Positions 1 to 9,587 of a stretch of DNA of 64,000 nucleotides are shown here, piece by piece. Each line of letters begins with the position of its first letter. Position 1 is the first letter of the stretch. The DNA lies in contig NZ_BAAAWE010000001.1 in the NCBI RefSeq assembly GCF_039534915.1, positions 3,348,001-3,412,000 on the forward strand, in the 5' to 3' direction. The stretch comes from Streptomyces roseofulvus (GTDB taxonomy: Bacteria > Actinomycetota > Actinomycetes > Streptomycetales > Streptomycetaceae). The notes beneath the pieces are model-generated. The model searched no databases and was not told where the DNA came from. It was given only the letters and a program-made list of their open reading frames with translations. Position numbers and translations under genes: made by a program.

Positions 1-248
1 GCGCCGCTGCCGAATTCGACTCCTTCACCACCTCCGGCGACGACCCCGGGGGTGCCGCCGCCGACGGCACCCCGCCCGTCGAGGACCTCATCGTCACCAC
101 CCGCGCCGGCTACCACGTCCTCCGCTTCGTCCGGACCTCCTTCGACTCCAGCGTCTTCCTCCACCTCTGGCTCGACCGCGACACCGGCAACCTCGCCCTC
201 GCCCGCATCCGCCTCGGCGACCTCGCCGAGAGACTGGTCCTCGGATGA
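1..248 (+). CDS. C-terminal fragment of an unrecognised regulatory-operon protein
   Basis: The reading frame is open from the window edge to a TGA at 246-248; the 5' end is outside. The visible 81 residues end with LIVTTRAGYHVLRFV, a short linker, then VFLHLWLDRDTGNLALARIRLGDLAERLVLG, written here in two pieces. This alternating beta-strand/helix pattern resembles the end of small roadblock-type proteins, but the fragment is too short for certainty. Its stop overlaps the next start (ATGA at 245-248), so it is translationally coupled to the three following genes and is probably part of the same roadblock-type module. Function is inferred from context only. Confidence 0.7.
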   Translation, partial: AAAEFDSFTTSGDDPGGAAADGTPPVEDLIVTTRAGYHVLRFVRTSFDSSVFLHLWLDRDTGNLALARIRLGDLAERLVLG

Positions 249-1012
249 GCGTCTCCCCGATGCTCGTCCGGCTCGCCGCCGAGCGGGCCACCGGCGCCCT
301 GCTGCGCGACCACGGCACCCTCTACCTCGTCGACGGCCGCGTCGTGCACGCCGAGAGCCCCGCCGCCCCCGGCATGGACGTCCTGCTCACCACCGCGGGA
401 CGGCTCCCCCGGGAAGGCTGGGACGAGGCCGTCGACCGGGCCGGCGCCCACCGCGCCGTCGGCCGCTTCCTCGTCGACAGCGGCCGGCTGCGCGACGGCG
501 AACTGGAGATATGCCACCTCGGCGCCGTCTTCGACGCCGCCTTCTTCGCCCTCTCCCCCACCAGCGGCCCCACCCGCTTCCGGTACGGCGTCGGCCACTG
601 GTTCGGCACCGTCCGCCCGGTCTCCGCCGAGGCCGTCGAGCGCGAGACCCTCCGCCGCCGCGAACTCCTCGACGCCGTCTGGCCGTACGCCTCCGTCGAC
701 ACCGCCCCCGTCGTACCGCGCCCGGCCGCCCCCGGCCAGGGCGTCGGCGCCCGCCGCCGCGCCCTGCTCGCCGCCGCCGACGGGGTCCGCACCCCCGCCG
801 AGCTGGCCCGGCTCCTCGGCCGCCCCGCGTTCCACACCCTCCTCGACGTCCGCCGGCTCGCCGCCGCCGGACTCGTCGAGACGCCGCTCGACGCGCCCCC
901 CGACGCCACCCCCGCACCGCCCGCCCGGGAGTGGTCACCGGTCCCCCCGGTGTCCGACCCCGACATCGCCCTGCTGCGCCGGCTCCGTGACGCCCTGGAG
1001 GCACACCTGTGA
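245..1012 (+). CDS. DUF4388/PATAN-like protein with C-terminal winged-helix-like region
   Basis: 255 residues. The N-terminal half (about 1-120) begins by describing a response to a gene product (RATGALLRDHGTLYLVDGRVVHA), which is the pattern of DUF4388/PATAN domains found in bacterial signalling proteins beside roadblock proteins. The C-terminal quarter (about 175-225: RRRALLAAADGVRTPAEL, then LLDVRRLAAAGLVETP) looks like a winged-helix unit. No membrane segment is present, so it is cytoplasmic. The start at 245 overlaps the previous stop (ATGA), and there is no strong Shine-Dalgarno sequence, which fits coupled translation. It lies directly before a roadblock/LC7 gene, suggesting a GTPase- or polarity-type regulatory complex, but that role is inference. 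Confidence 0.75.
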   Translation: MSVSPMLVRLAAERATGALLRDHGTLYLVDGRVVHAESPAAPGMDVLLTTAGRLPREGWDEAVDRAGAHRAVGRFLVDSGRLRDGELEICHLGAVFDAAFFALSPTSGPTRFRYGVGHWFGTVRPVSAEAVERETLRRRELLDAVWPYASVDTAPVVPRPAAPGQGVGARRRALLAAADGVRTPAELARLLGRPAFHTLLDVRRLAAAGLVETPLDAPPDATPAPPAREWSPVPPVSDPDIALLRRLRDALEAHL

Positions 1013-1053
1013 TGAGGCGTGCTCTGCGCCTGCGCGCCGAGAGGAGACAGTTG

Positions 1054-1434
1054 ATGACAGCCGAAGCCGAGGTGCTCGGCGAGCTCAGACGCCTGCGCGC
1101 CCGGCTGCCGCAGCTCACCGGGGCGCTCGCCGCGAGCGCCGACGGACTCGTCCTCGCCCACGACACCGTGGACGGCGCCGCCGAGAGCGTCGCCGCGCTG
1201 ACGGCCGCCGCGCTGGGCGTCGGCCGGCGGCTGACCGAGTCCACCGGCCAGGGCGGCTTCCGCGAACTGCTCGTGCGCGGCGAGGACGGCTACGTCGCCA
1301 CCTACGCGGCGGGCGGCTCCGCCGTCCTCACCCTGCTCGCCGAGCCCCGCATCAACGTGGGCCGGCTCCACCTGGAGGCCCGCCGCTCCAGCACCCGCAT
1401 CGGCGAACTCGTCGACGGCGCCCTGAACCTCTGA
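1054..1434 (+). CDS. Roadblock/LC7 domain protein
   Basis: 126 residues from the chosen start. The sequence has the roadblock fold pattern: an N-terminal helix, then a strand-turn with ALAASADGLVLAHD (about residues 23-36), a helix, then VRGEDGYVATYAAGGSAVL, then a last strand LLAEPRINVGRLHLEARR. Roadblock proteins act as GTPase-activating or scaffold subunits for small Ras-like GTPases (MglB type) and occur in Streptomyces conservons. The frame stays open upstream to 1009, overlapping the previous stop, but the AGGAG at 1042-1046 lies 7 bases before ATG 1054 and decides this start. No small GTPase is visible in the window; it could lie upstream. Confidence 0.85.
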   Translation: MTAEAEVLGELRRLRARLPQLTGALAASADGLVLAHDTVDGAAESVAALTAAALGVGRRLTESTGQGGFRELLVRGEDGYVATYAAGGSAVLTLLAEPRINVGRLHLEARRSSTRIGELVDGALNL

Positions 1435-1476
1435 CCCACCCCTCACCCGTCCCGTACGAAGAAGAGAGAGCACACC

Positions 1477-1848
1477 ATGGCGAACACCGAAGCCTCCCTC
1501 AAGGAAGCGGCCGCGATCGAGGGCGCGATCGGCGCCGCCCTCGTCGACTACACCAGCGGCATGGCGCTCGGCACCATCGGCGGCGGCAAGGAACTCGACC
1601 TCACCGTCGCCGCCGCGGGCAACACCGACGTCGTCCGAGCCAAGGTCCGGACGATGGAGATGCTGGGCCTGAACGAGGAGATCGAGGACATCCTCATCAC
1701 CCTCGGCACCCAGTACCACCTCATCCGGCTGCTGAAGGCCCGCGGCACCGGCGGCCTGTTCCTGTACCTGGCCCTCTCGAAGGACCGGGCCAACCTGGCG
1801 ATGGCCCGCCACCAGCTGAAGAAGATCGAGGCCGAGCTGGAGGTGTGA
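1477..1848 (+). CDS. Small roadblock-like hypothetical protein
   Basis: 123 residues, last gene of the operon, 42 bases after the roadblock gene, with a purine-rich ribosome site (GAAGAGAGAG) before ATG 1477. The sequence IEGAIGAALVDYTSGMALGT followed by an Ala-rich strand and a long helix (VRAKVRTMEMLG) resembles a second roadblock/LC7-type fold, with a highly charged C-terminal helix ending KKIEAELEV. There is no signal peptide or membrane segment. It probably pairs with the preceding roadblock protein, since these proteins work as dimers. I do not recognise a named family with certainty. Confidence 0.75.
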   Translation: MANTEASLKEAAAIEGAIGAALVDYTSGMALGTIGGGKELDLTVAAAGNTDVVRAKVRTMEMLGLNEEIEDILITLGTQYHLIRLLKARGTGGLFLYLALSKDRANLAMARHQLKKIEAELEV

Positions 1849-1879
1849 CCCGCCCCGGCCGCGCCACGGAGCCCGCCGC

Positions 1880-2725
1880 TCACTCCACGAAGAGGCCCCG
1901 CTCCGCCGCCTTCGCGTCGAACTGCTCCAGCCGCGCCTGCGCGTCGGGCAGTTCGTCCGCCATGGCCTCCAGCAGGACCCGGCCGAGGAGCATCGGCGCG
2001 CAGGCGGTGTCGAACGCGAGACCGGTGCCGACGGCGGCCGGGATGAGCAGGTCGGAGTGGGCGGCGACGGGCGCGAACGCGGACTCGGCCACGGTCACCA
2101 CCAGGAGCCCGGCCGTCCGCGCGTACTCCAGCGCCTCGACGACCTCGCGCGGGTGGCGGGGCAGCGCGAAGCAGAGCAGCGCGGTGGCCCCGGCCCGTAC
2201 GGCCGCGTCGATCCGGTCCGTGAGCATCGAGCCGCCCTCGTCGAGCAGCCGGACGTCCGGGTGCACCTTGGCGGCGAAGTAGGCGAAGCCGCGGGCCTGC
2301 GAGGAGGCCGCGCGCAGACCGAGGACGAGCAGCGGCCGCGAGCCGGCGAGCAGCCGCCCGGCACGCTCCACGGGCGCCGGGTCGGCGAGCAGCCCCGCGA
2401 GGTGCCGGAGGTTCTCGATCTCGGCGAGGACGGCCTGCTGGTACGCGTTGTGCCCGGCGTCCTCCTCGGCGGCGGCCGGCCGCTCGGGCGGCGCGACCTC
2501 CCGCAAATGGCGGCGGAGCGCGGGGTAGCCGTCGAAGCCGAGGGCGACCGCGAAGCGGGTCACGGAGGGCTGGCTGACGCCGGCCAGCTCGGCGAGCTCG
2601 ACGCTGGAGAGGAAGGGCGCGTCGGCGGCCCGCCGGACCATGCAGTGGGCGATCCGCCGCTGGGTGGGCGTGAGCCGGTGCCCCTCGAAGAGCGCCTGGA
2701 GCCGCCCGGCCGGGCTGTCGCTCAT
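1880..2725 (-). CDS. MurR/RpiR-family transcriptional regulator
   Basis: 281 residues from ATG 2725, chosen because GGGGGA lies 6 bases upstream; the open frame reaches 2839 but its extra codons look non-coding. Residues about 1-75 form the RpiR helix-turn-helix (RLTPTQRRIAHCMV, then VELAELAGVSQPSVTRFAVALG). Residues about 120-240 form the SIS phosphosugar-binding domain, with LLVLGLRAASSQARGFAYFA and ALLCFALPRHPREVVEAL. Such proteins repress sugar or amino-sugar genes, or hydantoin/amino-acid catabolic genes, and respond to sugar phosphates. A perfect 7-bp inverted repeat at 2760-2779, 35 bases before the start, is a good candidate for its own operator. No catabolic gene is adjacent, so its regulon is unknown. 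Confidence 0.88.
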   Translation of the reverse strand: MSDSPAGRLQALFEGHRLTPTQRRIAHCMVRRAADAPFLSSVELAELAGVSQPSVTRFAVALGFDGYPALRRHLREVAPPERPAAAEEDAGHNAYQQAVLAEIENLRHLAGLLADPAPVERAGRLLAGSRPLLVLGLRAASSQARGFAYFAAKVHPDVRLLDEGGSMLTDRIDAAVRAGATALLCFALPRHPREVVEALEYARTAGLLVVTVAESAFAPVAAHSDLLIPAAVGTGLAFDTACAPMLLGRVLLEAMADELPDAQARLEQFDAKAAERGLFVE

Positions 2726-2759
2726 GCCGTCCCCCTTCATCCATTCATCCCTGACCCTG

Positions 2760-2779
2760 TCTGCATAAGGATATGCAGA
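2760..2779. promoter_or_regulatory. Inverted repeat, candidate RpiR operator
   Basis: Perfect 7-bp arms TCTGCAT (2760-2766) and ATGCAGA (2773-2779) separated by 6 bases. It lies 35 bases before the RpiR start and about 200 bases before the divergent lipoprotein gene. The size and position are typical of an autoregulatory operator, but binding is not shown. Confidence 0.5.
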
Positions 2780-2975
2780 GGGTGGGGCGGAAGGGAGGGA
2801 CGAAGCGACGGAGAAGCGGAAGCAAGCGGTCATGGTCACGCCATGACGTCCGGTTCGTGCGAGGGCTGTAACAAACGCCGCACGCCGGTGAGCGGTCCCG
2901 CCCCGGTGGCAACAATAGCCGTGTCGCCGACACGACGACCGGCCGCGGGCCGGTCACGGGGGAAGAGGAAACGAC

Positions 2976-3731
2976 ATGAACTCGACCATGCCCACAGCCC
3001 GTTCACCGCGCCGCCGGCTGCGCGCCGCGGTGCTGGGCGCGACCGTGGCCGCGGCCCTGCTGACGGTCACCGCCTGCCAGTCCGACGACGACGGCGACGC
3101 CGCCGCCCCGCCGCGGCCCACCGCGTCCGCGACGGCGACCGGCGCCCCGGAGCCCACCGCGCCCACGACCGACTCCGGGACGGGCACGGGCACGGCCACC
3201 CCGGCCGGCACCCCCTCGGCCACGGAGACCGGCACCGGGGACAGCGGCGAGACCGGCGGCGGCAACGGCACCGAGCACCCGGACTGCCGGGCCACCGACC
3301 TGAACACCGAGGTCGAGCTCCAGGACCCGGCCGGGGAGACCCCCCGCCACTTCCTGCTGACCGTCACCAACAACACCAGGAAGCCGTGCGTCCTCAACGA
3401 CGCCCCGGTGCTGCGGCTCAAGGCCGGCAACGACGCCCCGATCGTGGAGACCCTCGGCGAGCCGGACACCGAGCCCGTCGTCGTCGAGGGCGGCGGCAAG
3501 GCCTACGCCGGCCTGTACGTCTTCGGCAACGACGAGGGCGGCGAGGCCGAGTACGACCAGTCCGACCGCTTCACCGCCACCCTGGTCGCCGGCGAGGGCA
3601 CCGAACTGGCCGGCACGCTGATCTTCGACCTGCCGGACGGCCTCGACACCGTCTCCGTCGACGACGCCGCCCGCCTCAACGGCTGGGCCGGCACCGAAGG
3701 CCTGGCGATGCGCCCGATCAGCCTGCTCTGA
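2976..3731 (+). CDS. DUF4232-type lipoprotein
   Basis: 251 residues. The N-terminus has an Arg-rich n-region (SPRRRLR), a hydrophobic stretch (AAVLGATVAAALLTVTAC) and a lipobox ending at Cys34, so it is exported and lipidated. Residues about 36-95 are a low-complexity Thr/Pro/Gly/Ala linker. The folded part (about 100-251), with LTVTNNTRKPCVLNDAPVL and AGLYVFGNDEGGEAE, matches the DUF4232 pattern common in Streptomyces secreted proteins; its molecular role is unknown. The ribosome site GAGGAAA precedes ATG 2976. Divergent from the RpiR gene and followed by a strong hairpin at 3784-3838. Confidence 0.85.
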   Translation: MNSTMPTARSPRRRLRAAVLGATVAAALLTVTACQSDDDGDAAAPPRPTASATATGAPEPTAPTTDSGTGTGTATPAGTPSATETGTGDSGETGGGNGTEHPDCRATDLNTEVELQDPAGETPRHFLLTVTNNTRKPCVLNDAPVLRLKAGNDAPIVETLGEPDTEPVVVEGGGKAYAGLYVFGNDEGGEAEYDQSDRFTATLVAGEGTELAGTLIFDLPDGLDTVSVDDAARLNGWAGTEGLAMRPISLL

Positions 3732-3783
3732 ACGCCGGGAGGAAGAGAACCGGCGCCGGGAGGACCGGCGCCGGAAAGACTGA

Positions 3784-3838
3784 CGCGGGGACCGCCGCAC
3801 CCCCATCACTGGGGGGCGGGACGACGGCGGTCCCCGCG
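3784..3838. terminator. Strong stem-loop between convergent genes
   Basis: Perfect 14-bp arms at 3784-3797 and 3825-3838 (CGCGGGGACCGCCG and its complement), with an inner CCCCC/GGGGG pairing in the loop. It sits in the 303-base gap between the lipoprotein gene and the convergent cystathionine beta-synthase gene and can terminate both. The rest of the gap holds a short direct repeat (ACCGGCGCCGG twice near 3750-3773) and nothing else that I can name. Confidence 0.7.
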
Positions 3839-4034
3839 GGGGACACGGGCCCGGGTCAGGGCCGGTCTCCGCGTCCGTGGCGTCTTCAGAGGTCCGGGAG
3901 CCGCTCCGGAGGTTCCGTGACGCCGACGAGGAACACTCTGCCGGACGCGTGTTAAGCGGGTGCTGCGCGGACGTGTCACGCTCGTACCGTTTGCGCGAAC
4001 GCCCGCGCCGGCCCCCGCCGGCACCCGCCGGGTG

Positions 4035-5423
<1,389 letters not shown>

Positions 5424-5545
5424 CGTGTTCTCCGGGGTCTCCGTAATGGTGTGGCCAGCGTATGCGTAGTCGGGACGCCTTTCGGGGCAGTTAGACCCTG
5501 AACGGCGAGAAGGGCCTGTACGGCTCGAAGGAGGTGGCGTCCCCG

Positions 5546-6616
5546 ATGTCCAGGGCGAGGGTGGCGCGCCGGATCGCGGCGGGAGCGGCGTACGGCGGCG
5601 GGAGCATCGGTCTGATCGGCGTGGCCGCGGTCGGGATCGTGCTGGCGGAGGCGCAGCTCGCGAAGCGGACGGTGGGCACCGGGACGGCTCCCCTGCCACC
5701 CGCGGTGGACGGTCTGTACGGCAGGGCGTACGGCACCGAGGACCCGCTGCGGCTGGCCCTTCTGGGTGATTCGACGGCCGCGGGCCAGGGGGTGCGCCGG
5801 GCGGGTCAGACCCCGGGCGCGCTGCTGGCCTCGGGGCTCGCGGCGGTCGCGGAGCGCCCGGTGGCGCTGCGGAACGTGGCGCTCTCCGGGGCCCGCTCGG
5901 ACGACCTGGAGCGGCAGGTGTCGCTGCTGCTCGCGCAGCCGCTGGGCCCCCCGGACGTCTGCGTGATCATGATCGGGGCGAACGACGTGACGCACCGGAT
6001 GCCGGCGACGGAGTCGGTACGGCTCCTGGCGGCGGCGGTGCGGCGGCTGCGGACGGCCGGCGCGGAGGTGGTCGTCGGCACCTGCCCGGACCTGGGCACG
6101 ATCGAGCCGGTCTACCAGCCGCTGCGCTGGCTGGCCCGGCGGGCCTCGCGGCAGCTGGCGGCGGCGCAGACGATCGTGGTGGTGGAGCAGGGCGGGCGGA
6201 CGGTGTCGCTGGGCGACCTGCTGGGCCCGGAGTTCGCGGCGAACCCGCGGGAGATGTTCGGGGTGGACCTCTTCCACCCGTCGGCGGAGGGGTACGCGAC
6301 GGCGGCGATGGCGGTGCTGCCGACGCTGTGCGCCTCGCTCGGCGTGTGGCCGGAACCGGACCGCGTGGAGCCGGGGCGCCGCGAGGACATGCTGCCGGTG
6401 GCGAAGGCGGCGGCCGAGGCGGCGAAGCAGGCGGGCACGGAGGTGACCGGGGCCCGGGCGCCGTGGGCGCTGCTGAAGCACCGGCGCCGGCGGCGGCTGA
6501 CGGAGCCGGCCGGGGCGGCCGAGGCGGTGGAGGCCGGGGCGGTGGAGGACGGCTCCGCGGCGGGGGCCCCGGGCGGTCACGGGGAGCCGTTGCCGCAGGA
6601 CTCCCCGCAACCCTGA
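5546..6616 (+). CDS. Membrane-anchored SGNH/GDSL hydrolase
   Basis: 356 residues from ATG 5546, which has AAGGAGG at 5528-5534; GTG 5534 is in frame but overlaps that site. A hydrophobic segment at about 16-38 suggests an anchor or uncleaved signal. SGNH blocks are complete: GDS (nucleophile Ser76), Gly in block II (LSGARSDD), GAND (144-147) and DLFHPSAEGY with Asp241 and His244. The C-terminal 90 residues are Ala/Glu-rich and probably disordered. The enzyme should hydrolyse an ester of a lipid, acylated sugar or cell-wall component outside the membrane; substrate is unknown. It precedes the thiolase gene, but with a 112-base gap, so co-transcription is uncertain. Confidence 0.87.
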   Translation: MSRARVARRIAAGAAYGGGSIGLIGVAAVGIVLAEAQLAKRTVGTGTAPLPPAVDGLYGRAYGTEDPLRLALLGDSTAAGQGVRRAGQTPGALLASGLAAVAERPVALRNVALSGARSDDLERQVSLLLAQPLGPPDVCVIMIGANDVTHRMPATESVRLLAAAVRRLRTAGAEVVVGTCPDLGTIEPVYQPLRWLARRASRQLAAAQTIVVVEQGGRTVSLGDLLGPEFAANPREMFGVDLFHPSAEGYATAAMAVLPTLCASLGVWPEPDRVEPGRREDMLPVAKAAAEAAKQAGTEVTGARAPWALLKHRRRRRLTEPAGAAEAVEAGAVEDGSAAGAPGGHGEPLPQDSPQP

Positions 6617-6618
6617 GC

Positions 6619-6626
6619 AAGCGCTT
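6619..6626. promoter_or_regulatory. Short palindrome before the thiolase gene
   Basis: AAGCGCTT, an 8-bp perfect palindrome about 100 bases before the thiolase start. Half-sites of this kind occur in operators of TetR regulators of fatty-acid genes in actinomycetes. The flanks do not extend the symmetry, so this is only a suggestion. Confidence 0.25.
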
Positions 6627-6728
6627 AGAAAAGAGGTCCGCATCACATGACGATCCCGGTGACCCCGCCCGGTACGTACGGGTAACTTCCCAGTGAGTCC
6701 GACCGCCCACCAGCCCCCTGGAGCCGTG

Positions 6729-7949
6729 ATGCCCGAAGCCGTGATCGTCTCGACCGCCCGTTCCCCCATCGGCCGGGCCTTCAAGGGCTCCCTGAAGGAC
6801 CTGCGCCCCGACGACCTCACGGCCACGATCATCCAGGCCGCGCTGGCCAAGGTCCCCGAGCTGGACCCGCGCGACATCGACGACCTGATGCTGGGCTGCG
6901 GCCTCCCGGGCGGCGAGCAGGGCAACAACCTGGGCCGGATCGTCGCCGTGCAGATGGGCATGGACCACCTGCCGGGCTGCACCATCACCCGTTACTGCTC
7001 CTCCTCGCTGCAGACCTCGCGGATGGCGCTGCACGCGATCAAGGCGGGCGAGGGCGACGTCTTCATCTCGGCCGGCGTCGAGATGGTCTCCCGCTTCGTG
7101 AAGGGCAACTCGGACTCGCTGCCCGACACGCACAACCCGTTCTTCGCCGACGCCGAGGCCCGCACCGCCGAGGTCGCCGCCTCCGAGGGCTCCACCTGGC
7201 ACGACCCGCGCGAGGACGGCCTCGTCCCCGACGCGTACATCGCCATGGGCCAGACCGCGGAGAACCTCGCCCGCTGGAAGGGCGTCACCCGCCAGGACAT
7301 GGACGAGTTCGGCGTCCGCTCGCAGAACCTCGCCGAGCAGGCCATCAAGAACGGCTTCTGGGAGCGCGAGATCACCCCGGTGACCCTCCCGGACGGCACC
7401 GTCGTCTCCGCCGACGACGGCCCGCGCGCGGGCGTCACCCTGGAGGGCGTCTCCGGCCTGAAGCCCGTCTTCCGCCCCGACGGCCTGGTCACCGCCGGCA
7501 ACTGCTGCCCGCTGAACGACGGCGCCGCCGCGCTCGTCATCATGTCGGACACGAAGGCGCGCGAGCTGGGCCTCACCCCGCTCGCCCGGATCGTCTCCAC
7601 CGGCGTCTCCGGCCTCTCCCCCGAGATCATGGGCCTCGGCCCGGTCGAGGCGTCGAAGCAGGCCCTGCGGCGCGCGGGCCTGACCACCTCCGACATCGAC
7701 CTGGTCGAGATCAACGAGGCGTTCGCCGCGCAGGTCATCCCCTCCTACCGGGACCTCGGCTTCGACCTGGACAAGGTCAACGTCAACGGCGGCGCCATCG
7801 CCGTCGGCCACCCCTTCGGCATGACGGGCGCCCGCATCACCGGCACCCTGATCAACAGCCTCCAGTTCCACGACAAGCAGTTCGGCCTGGAGACGATGTG
7901 CGTGGGTGGCGGCCAGGGCATGGCGATGGTCATCGAGCGGCTGAGCTGA
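6729..7949 (+). CDS. Acetyl-CoA C-acetyltransferase (thiolase)
   Basis: 406 residues from ATG 6729 ([20 protein letters not shown]). Cleaves beta-ketoacyl-CoA with CoA, or condenses two acetyl-CoA, in the cytoplasm. All thiolase landmarks are present: acyl-carrying Cys90 in [21 protein letters not shown] with His361, and the proton-relay Cys391 in CVGGGQG. The length is normal for the family. A weak GGAG lies 6 bases before the start. The last 17 bases of the gene are the beginning of a 59-bp sequence repeated exactly 100 bp downstream. It is most likely a degradative (FadA-type) thiolase; no paired FadB is visible. Confidence 0.93.
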   Translation: MPEAVIVSTARSPIGRAFKGSLKDLRPDDLTATIIQAALAKVPELDPRDIDDLMLGCGLPGGEQGNNLGRIVAVQMGMDHLPGCTITRYCSSSLQTSRMALHAIKAGEGDVFISAGVEMVSRFVKGNSDSLPDTHNPFFADAEARTAEVAASEGSTWHDPREDGLVPDAYIAMGQTAENLARWKGVTRQDMDEFGVRSQNLAEQAIKNGFWEREITPVTLPDGTVVSADDGPRAGVTLEGVSGLKPVFRPDGLVTAGNCCPLNDGAAALVIMSDTKARELGLTPLARIVSTGVSGLSPEIMGLGPVEASKQALRRAGLTTSDIDLVEINEAFAAQVIPSYRDLGFDLDKVNVNGGAIAVGHPFGMTGARITGTLINSLQFHDKQFGLETMCVGGGQGMAMVIERLS

Positions 7950-8091
7950 GCCGCAGCGGAGGGTAGGGGCCGCCCGAGGAACGAGGGCGGCACCTGCCCG
8001 CAGCGAAGGCGAAGCTCAGCGCGACAGAAGAGTCGAGCGGCTGAGCTGAGCCGCAGCGGAGGGTAGGGGCCGCCCGAGGAACGAGGGCGGC
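7933..8091. repeat. 59-bp exact direct repeat with 100-bp period
   Basis: Copies at 7933-7991 and 8033-8091 are identical by inspection and exactly 100 bases apart. The first copy includes the last 17 bases of the thiolase gene with its stop codon. Each copy contains a GCCGCCC/GGGCGGC hairpin with the loop GAGGAACGA, which could act as a terminator. It is the main content of the 376-base gene-free stretch 7950-8325. Confidence 0.9.
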
Positions 8092-8143
8092 CTCTCCACG
8101 CGCCGAGCGCGTCAACCTCACCGCGTCCGAGCCGTGACCGAAT

Positions 8144-8176
8144 CTCCCCCAGGATGTGACCTACATCCCGGGGGAG
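8144..8176. terminator. Stem-loop in the gap after the thiolase gene
   Basis: Arms CTCCCCC-A-GGATGT (8144-8157) and ACATCC-C-GGGGGAG (8163-8176) pair with one A/C mismatch around a 5-base loop. It may be a terminator or an operator. Between it and 8325 I see only a twice-occurring CCATTTCG (8197-8204, 8233-8240) and no gene. Confidence 0.45.
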
Positions 8177-8325
8177 TTCGTTTTCCCAGGTCAGAGCCAT
8201 TTCGGGACTAAACACCCGGCCGAAATACCTGTCCATTTCGTGACGTAATGCACTGACAGGCAGCCCCACCCCACGACAAGCTGATGTAGGAAGTCGGGGG
8301 ATCGACTCGAACCGGGAGTACGTCA

Positions 8326-9162
8326 GTGAGCGCCATGTCTCTTGCCCTGCTGCTGACCACGGCCGCTGCCACGGCCGTGGGCGCCGCTGCCCTGCACCAC
8401 GTGCGGGGTCTCCGCAAGGAGGTCACCGCCCTGCGCACCGAGCTGGCCGCCGGCCACGGCGTGACGGTCCCCGCGGCCCGCGCCACGCCCGCCGCCGAGA
8501 TACGGGCCGCGGTCGCGGAGGCGCTGGCCGAGGAGCGCGAGCGCGAGCTCGCCGAGGCGCGGGCCTTCTGGGCCGCGCAGGAGGCCCGGGACGCGGCCGA
8601 CGCGCCCTCCGCCCTGCTCGGCGGCCCGGCCGGCGAGGAGGCCGGCGGCCTCTTCGTCCCGCGCCAGACGGACCTCGTGGGCCTGGAGGCGATGGCGCTG
8701 GAGGCCATGGAGGCCGAGGCGGCCGCGCTCGACGGCATCATCGACCCGGCGGACGACTTCCCGGAGTACCCGGAGGACTCGCCCGAGCTGGCCGCCGCCC
8801 GCCGCCGGCACCCCTCGCACCCGGACTTCGTGCCGGTGCAGACGCCGGTCGTCACGGACCACGAGCGCACGGTGGCGCGCCTGGAGGAGCTGGCCGACAC
8901 GGCCACTGCCCTCACGGACGTCCGCCCGGGCCCGCTGGGCACGCTCGACGTGTACGTCTTCGCCGACGGCACCACGCTCTGCATGACCCCCGGCCACCGC
9001 GAGACCGCGGAGCGCCTCGCGGAGGCCCTCCGCGCGGGCCGCACGCCGGTCCTCCTGGGCGGCTCGGGCGTCTCGGGCGCGTTCGCCCTGACGTTCTCGT
9101 ACGGCGAGTCGGACGAGGAGAACGTCTACATCCTCGCGGACCGCGTGATCGCGTCCCTCTGA
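8326..9162 (+). CDS. Membrane-anchored protein of unknown function
   Basis: 278 residues from GTG 8326, preceded by GGGAG at about 8311-8315. One N-terminal hydrophobic segment (about 4-22, [18 protein letters not shown]) is followed by a heptad-like helix (about 25-95) rich in Ala, Glu and Arg. A Glu/Asp-rich middle leads to a folded C-terminal part (about 195-278) with [20 protein letters not shown] and an Ala-rich helix. The layout suggests a bitopic membrane protein with a coiled coil facing the cytoplasm. I do not recognise a family; it seems to be a Streptomyces-conserved hypothetical protein. Confidence 0.75.
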   Translation: MSAMSLALLLTTAAATAVGAAALHHVRGLRKEVTALRTELAAGHGVTVPAARATPAAEIRAAVAEALAEERERELAEARAFWAAQEARDAADAPSALLGGPAGEEAGGLFVPRQTDLVGLEAMALEAMEAEAAALDGIIDPADDFPEYPEDSPELAAARRRHPSHPDFVPVQTPVVTDHERTVARLEELADTATALTDVRPGPLGTLDVYVFADGTTLCMTPGHRETAERLAEALRAGRTPVLLGGSGVSGAFALTFSYGESDEENVYILADRVIASL

Positions 9163-9234
9163 TCGACCGGGCTCCGCGCTGCGAGGCCCTGGGGGCCTGC
9201 CCCGCGCGGACCCCGCCGGGAGGCCCCGCCGCCG

Positions 9235-9564
9235 CTACAGCCCCGACCGCTCCCGCGCCTCGCGCACCAGCGCCACGGCCTCGTCCCGTTCCCGCTCGCG
9301 GGACGGGGACGGGGCCGTCCGCAGTGCCTCGGCCAGGTCCGCGCCCGCGACCGCGAGCTGGTCGGCCACGACGAAGACCCCGGCGTCGGGGATGATCCGC
9401 GGCTCGGAGCCGGGTGTCTCCACCGCCTGCGCCCGCACCGCCAGCTCCCGCGCCAGCGCCAGCCCCTCCGCCGCCGCCCCCTGCTGGAGGCGGCTCTGCG
9501 GGGCCGCCCGCAGCCGGTCGGCGAAACGTTCCACGGCGGCGGTCAGGTCACTCGTATCCAGCAC
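9235..9564 (-). CDS. Small hypothetical protein
   Basis: 109 residues from GTG 9564 (VLDTSDLTAAVERFADRL). The middle contains a phrase like a recognition segment, PRIIPDAGVFVVADQLAVAG, between two helical parts rich in Ala, Arg and Glu. No signal peptide or membrane segment. There is no clear ribosome site, and the start is the first good start after the neighbouring hydrolase gene ends. It ends only 24 bases before the hydrolase stop, on the same strand but downstream of it, so the two could share a transcript. I do not recognise a function. Confidence 0.6.
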   Translation of the reverse strand: MLDTSDLTAAVERFADRLRAAPQSRLQQGAAAEGLALARELAVRAQAVETPGSEPRIIPDAGVFVVADQLAVAGADLAEALRTAPSPSRERERDEAVALVREARERSGL

Positions 9565-9587
9565 GCGCCCGACCCTACCGGGGCCGG

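Noticed and set aside
8330..8997. Long minus-strand frames opposite the membrane-anchored protein gene
   Set aside because: They lack a ribosome site and known motifs, while the plus-strand gene has a signal-like helix and proper start.
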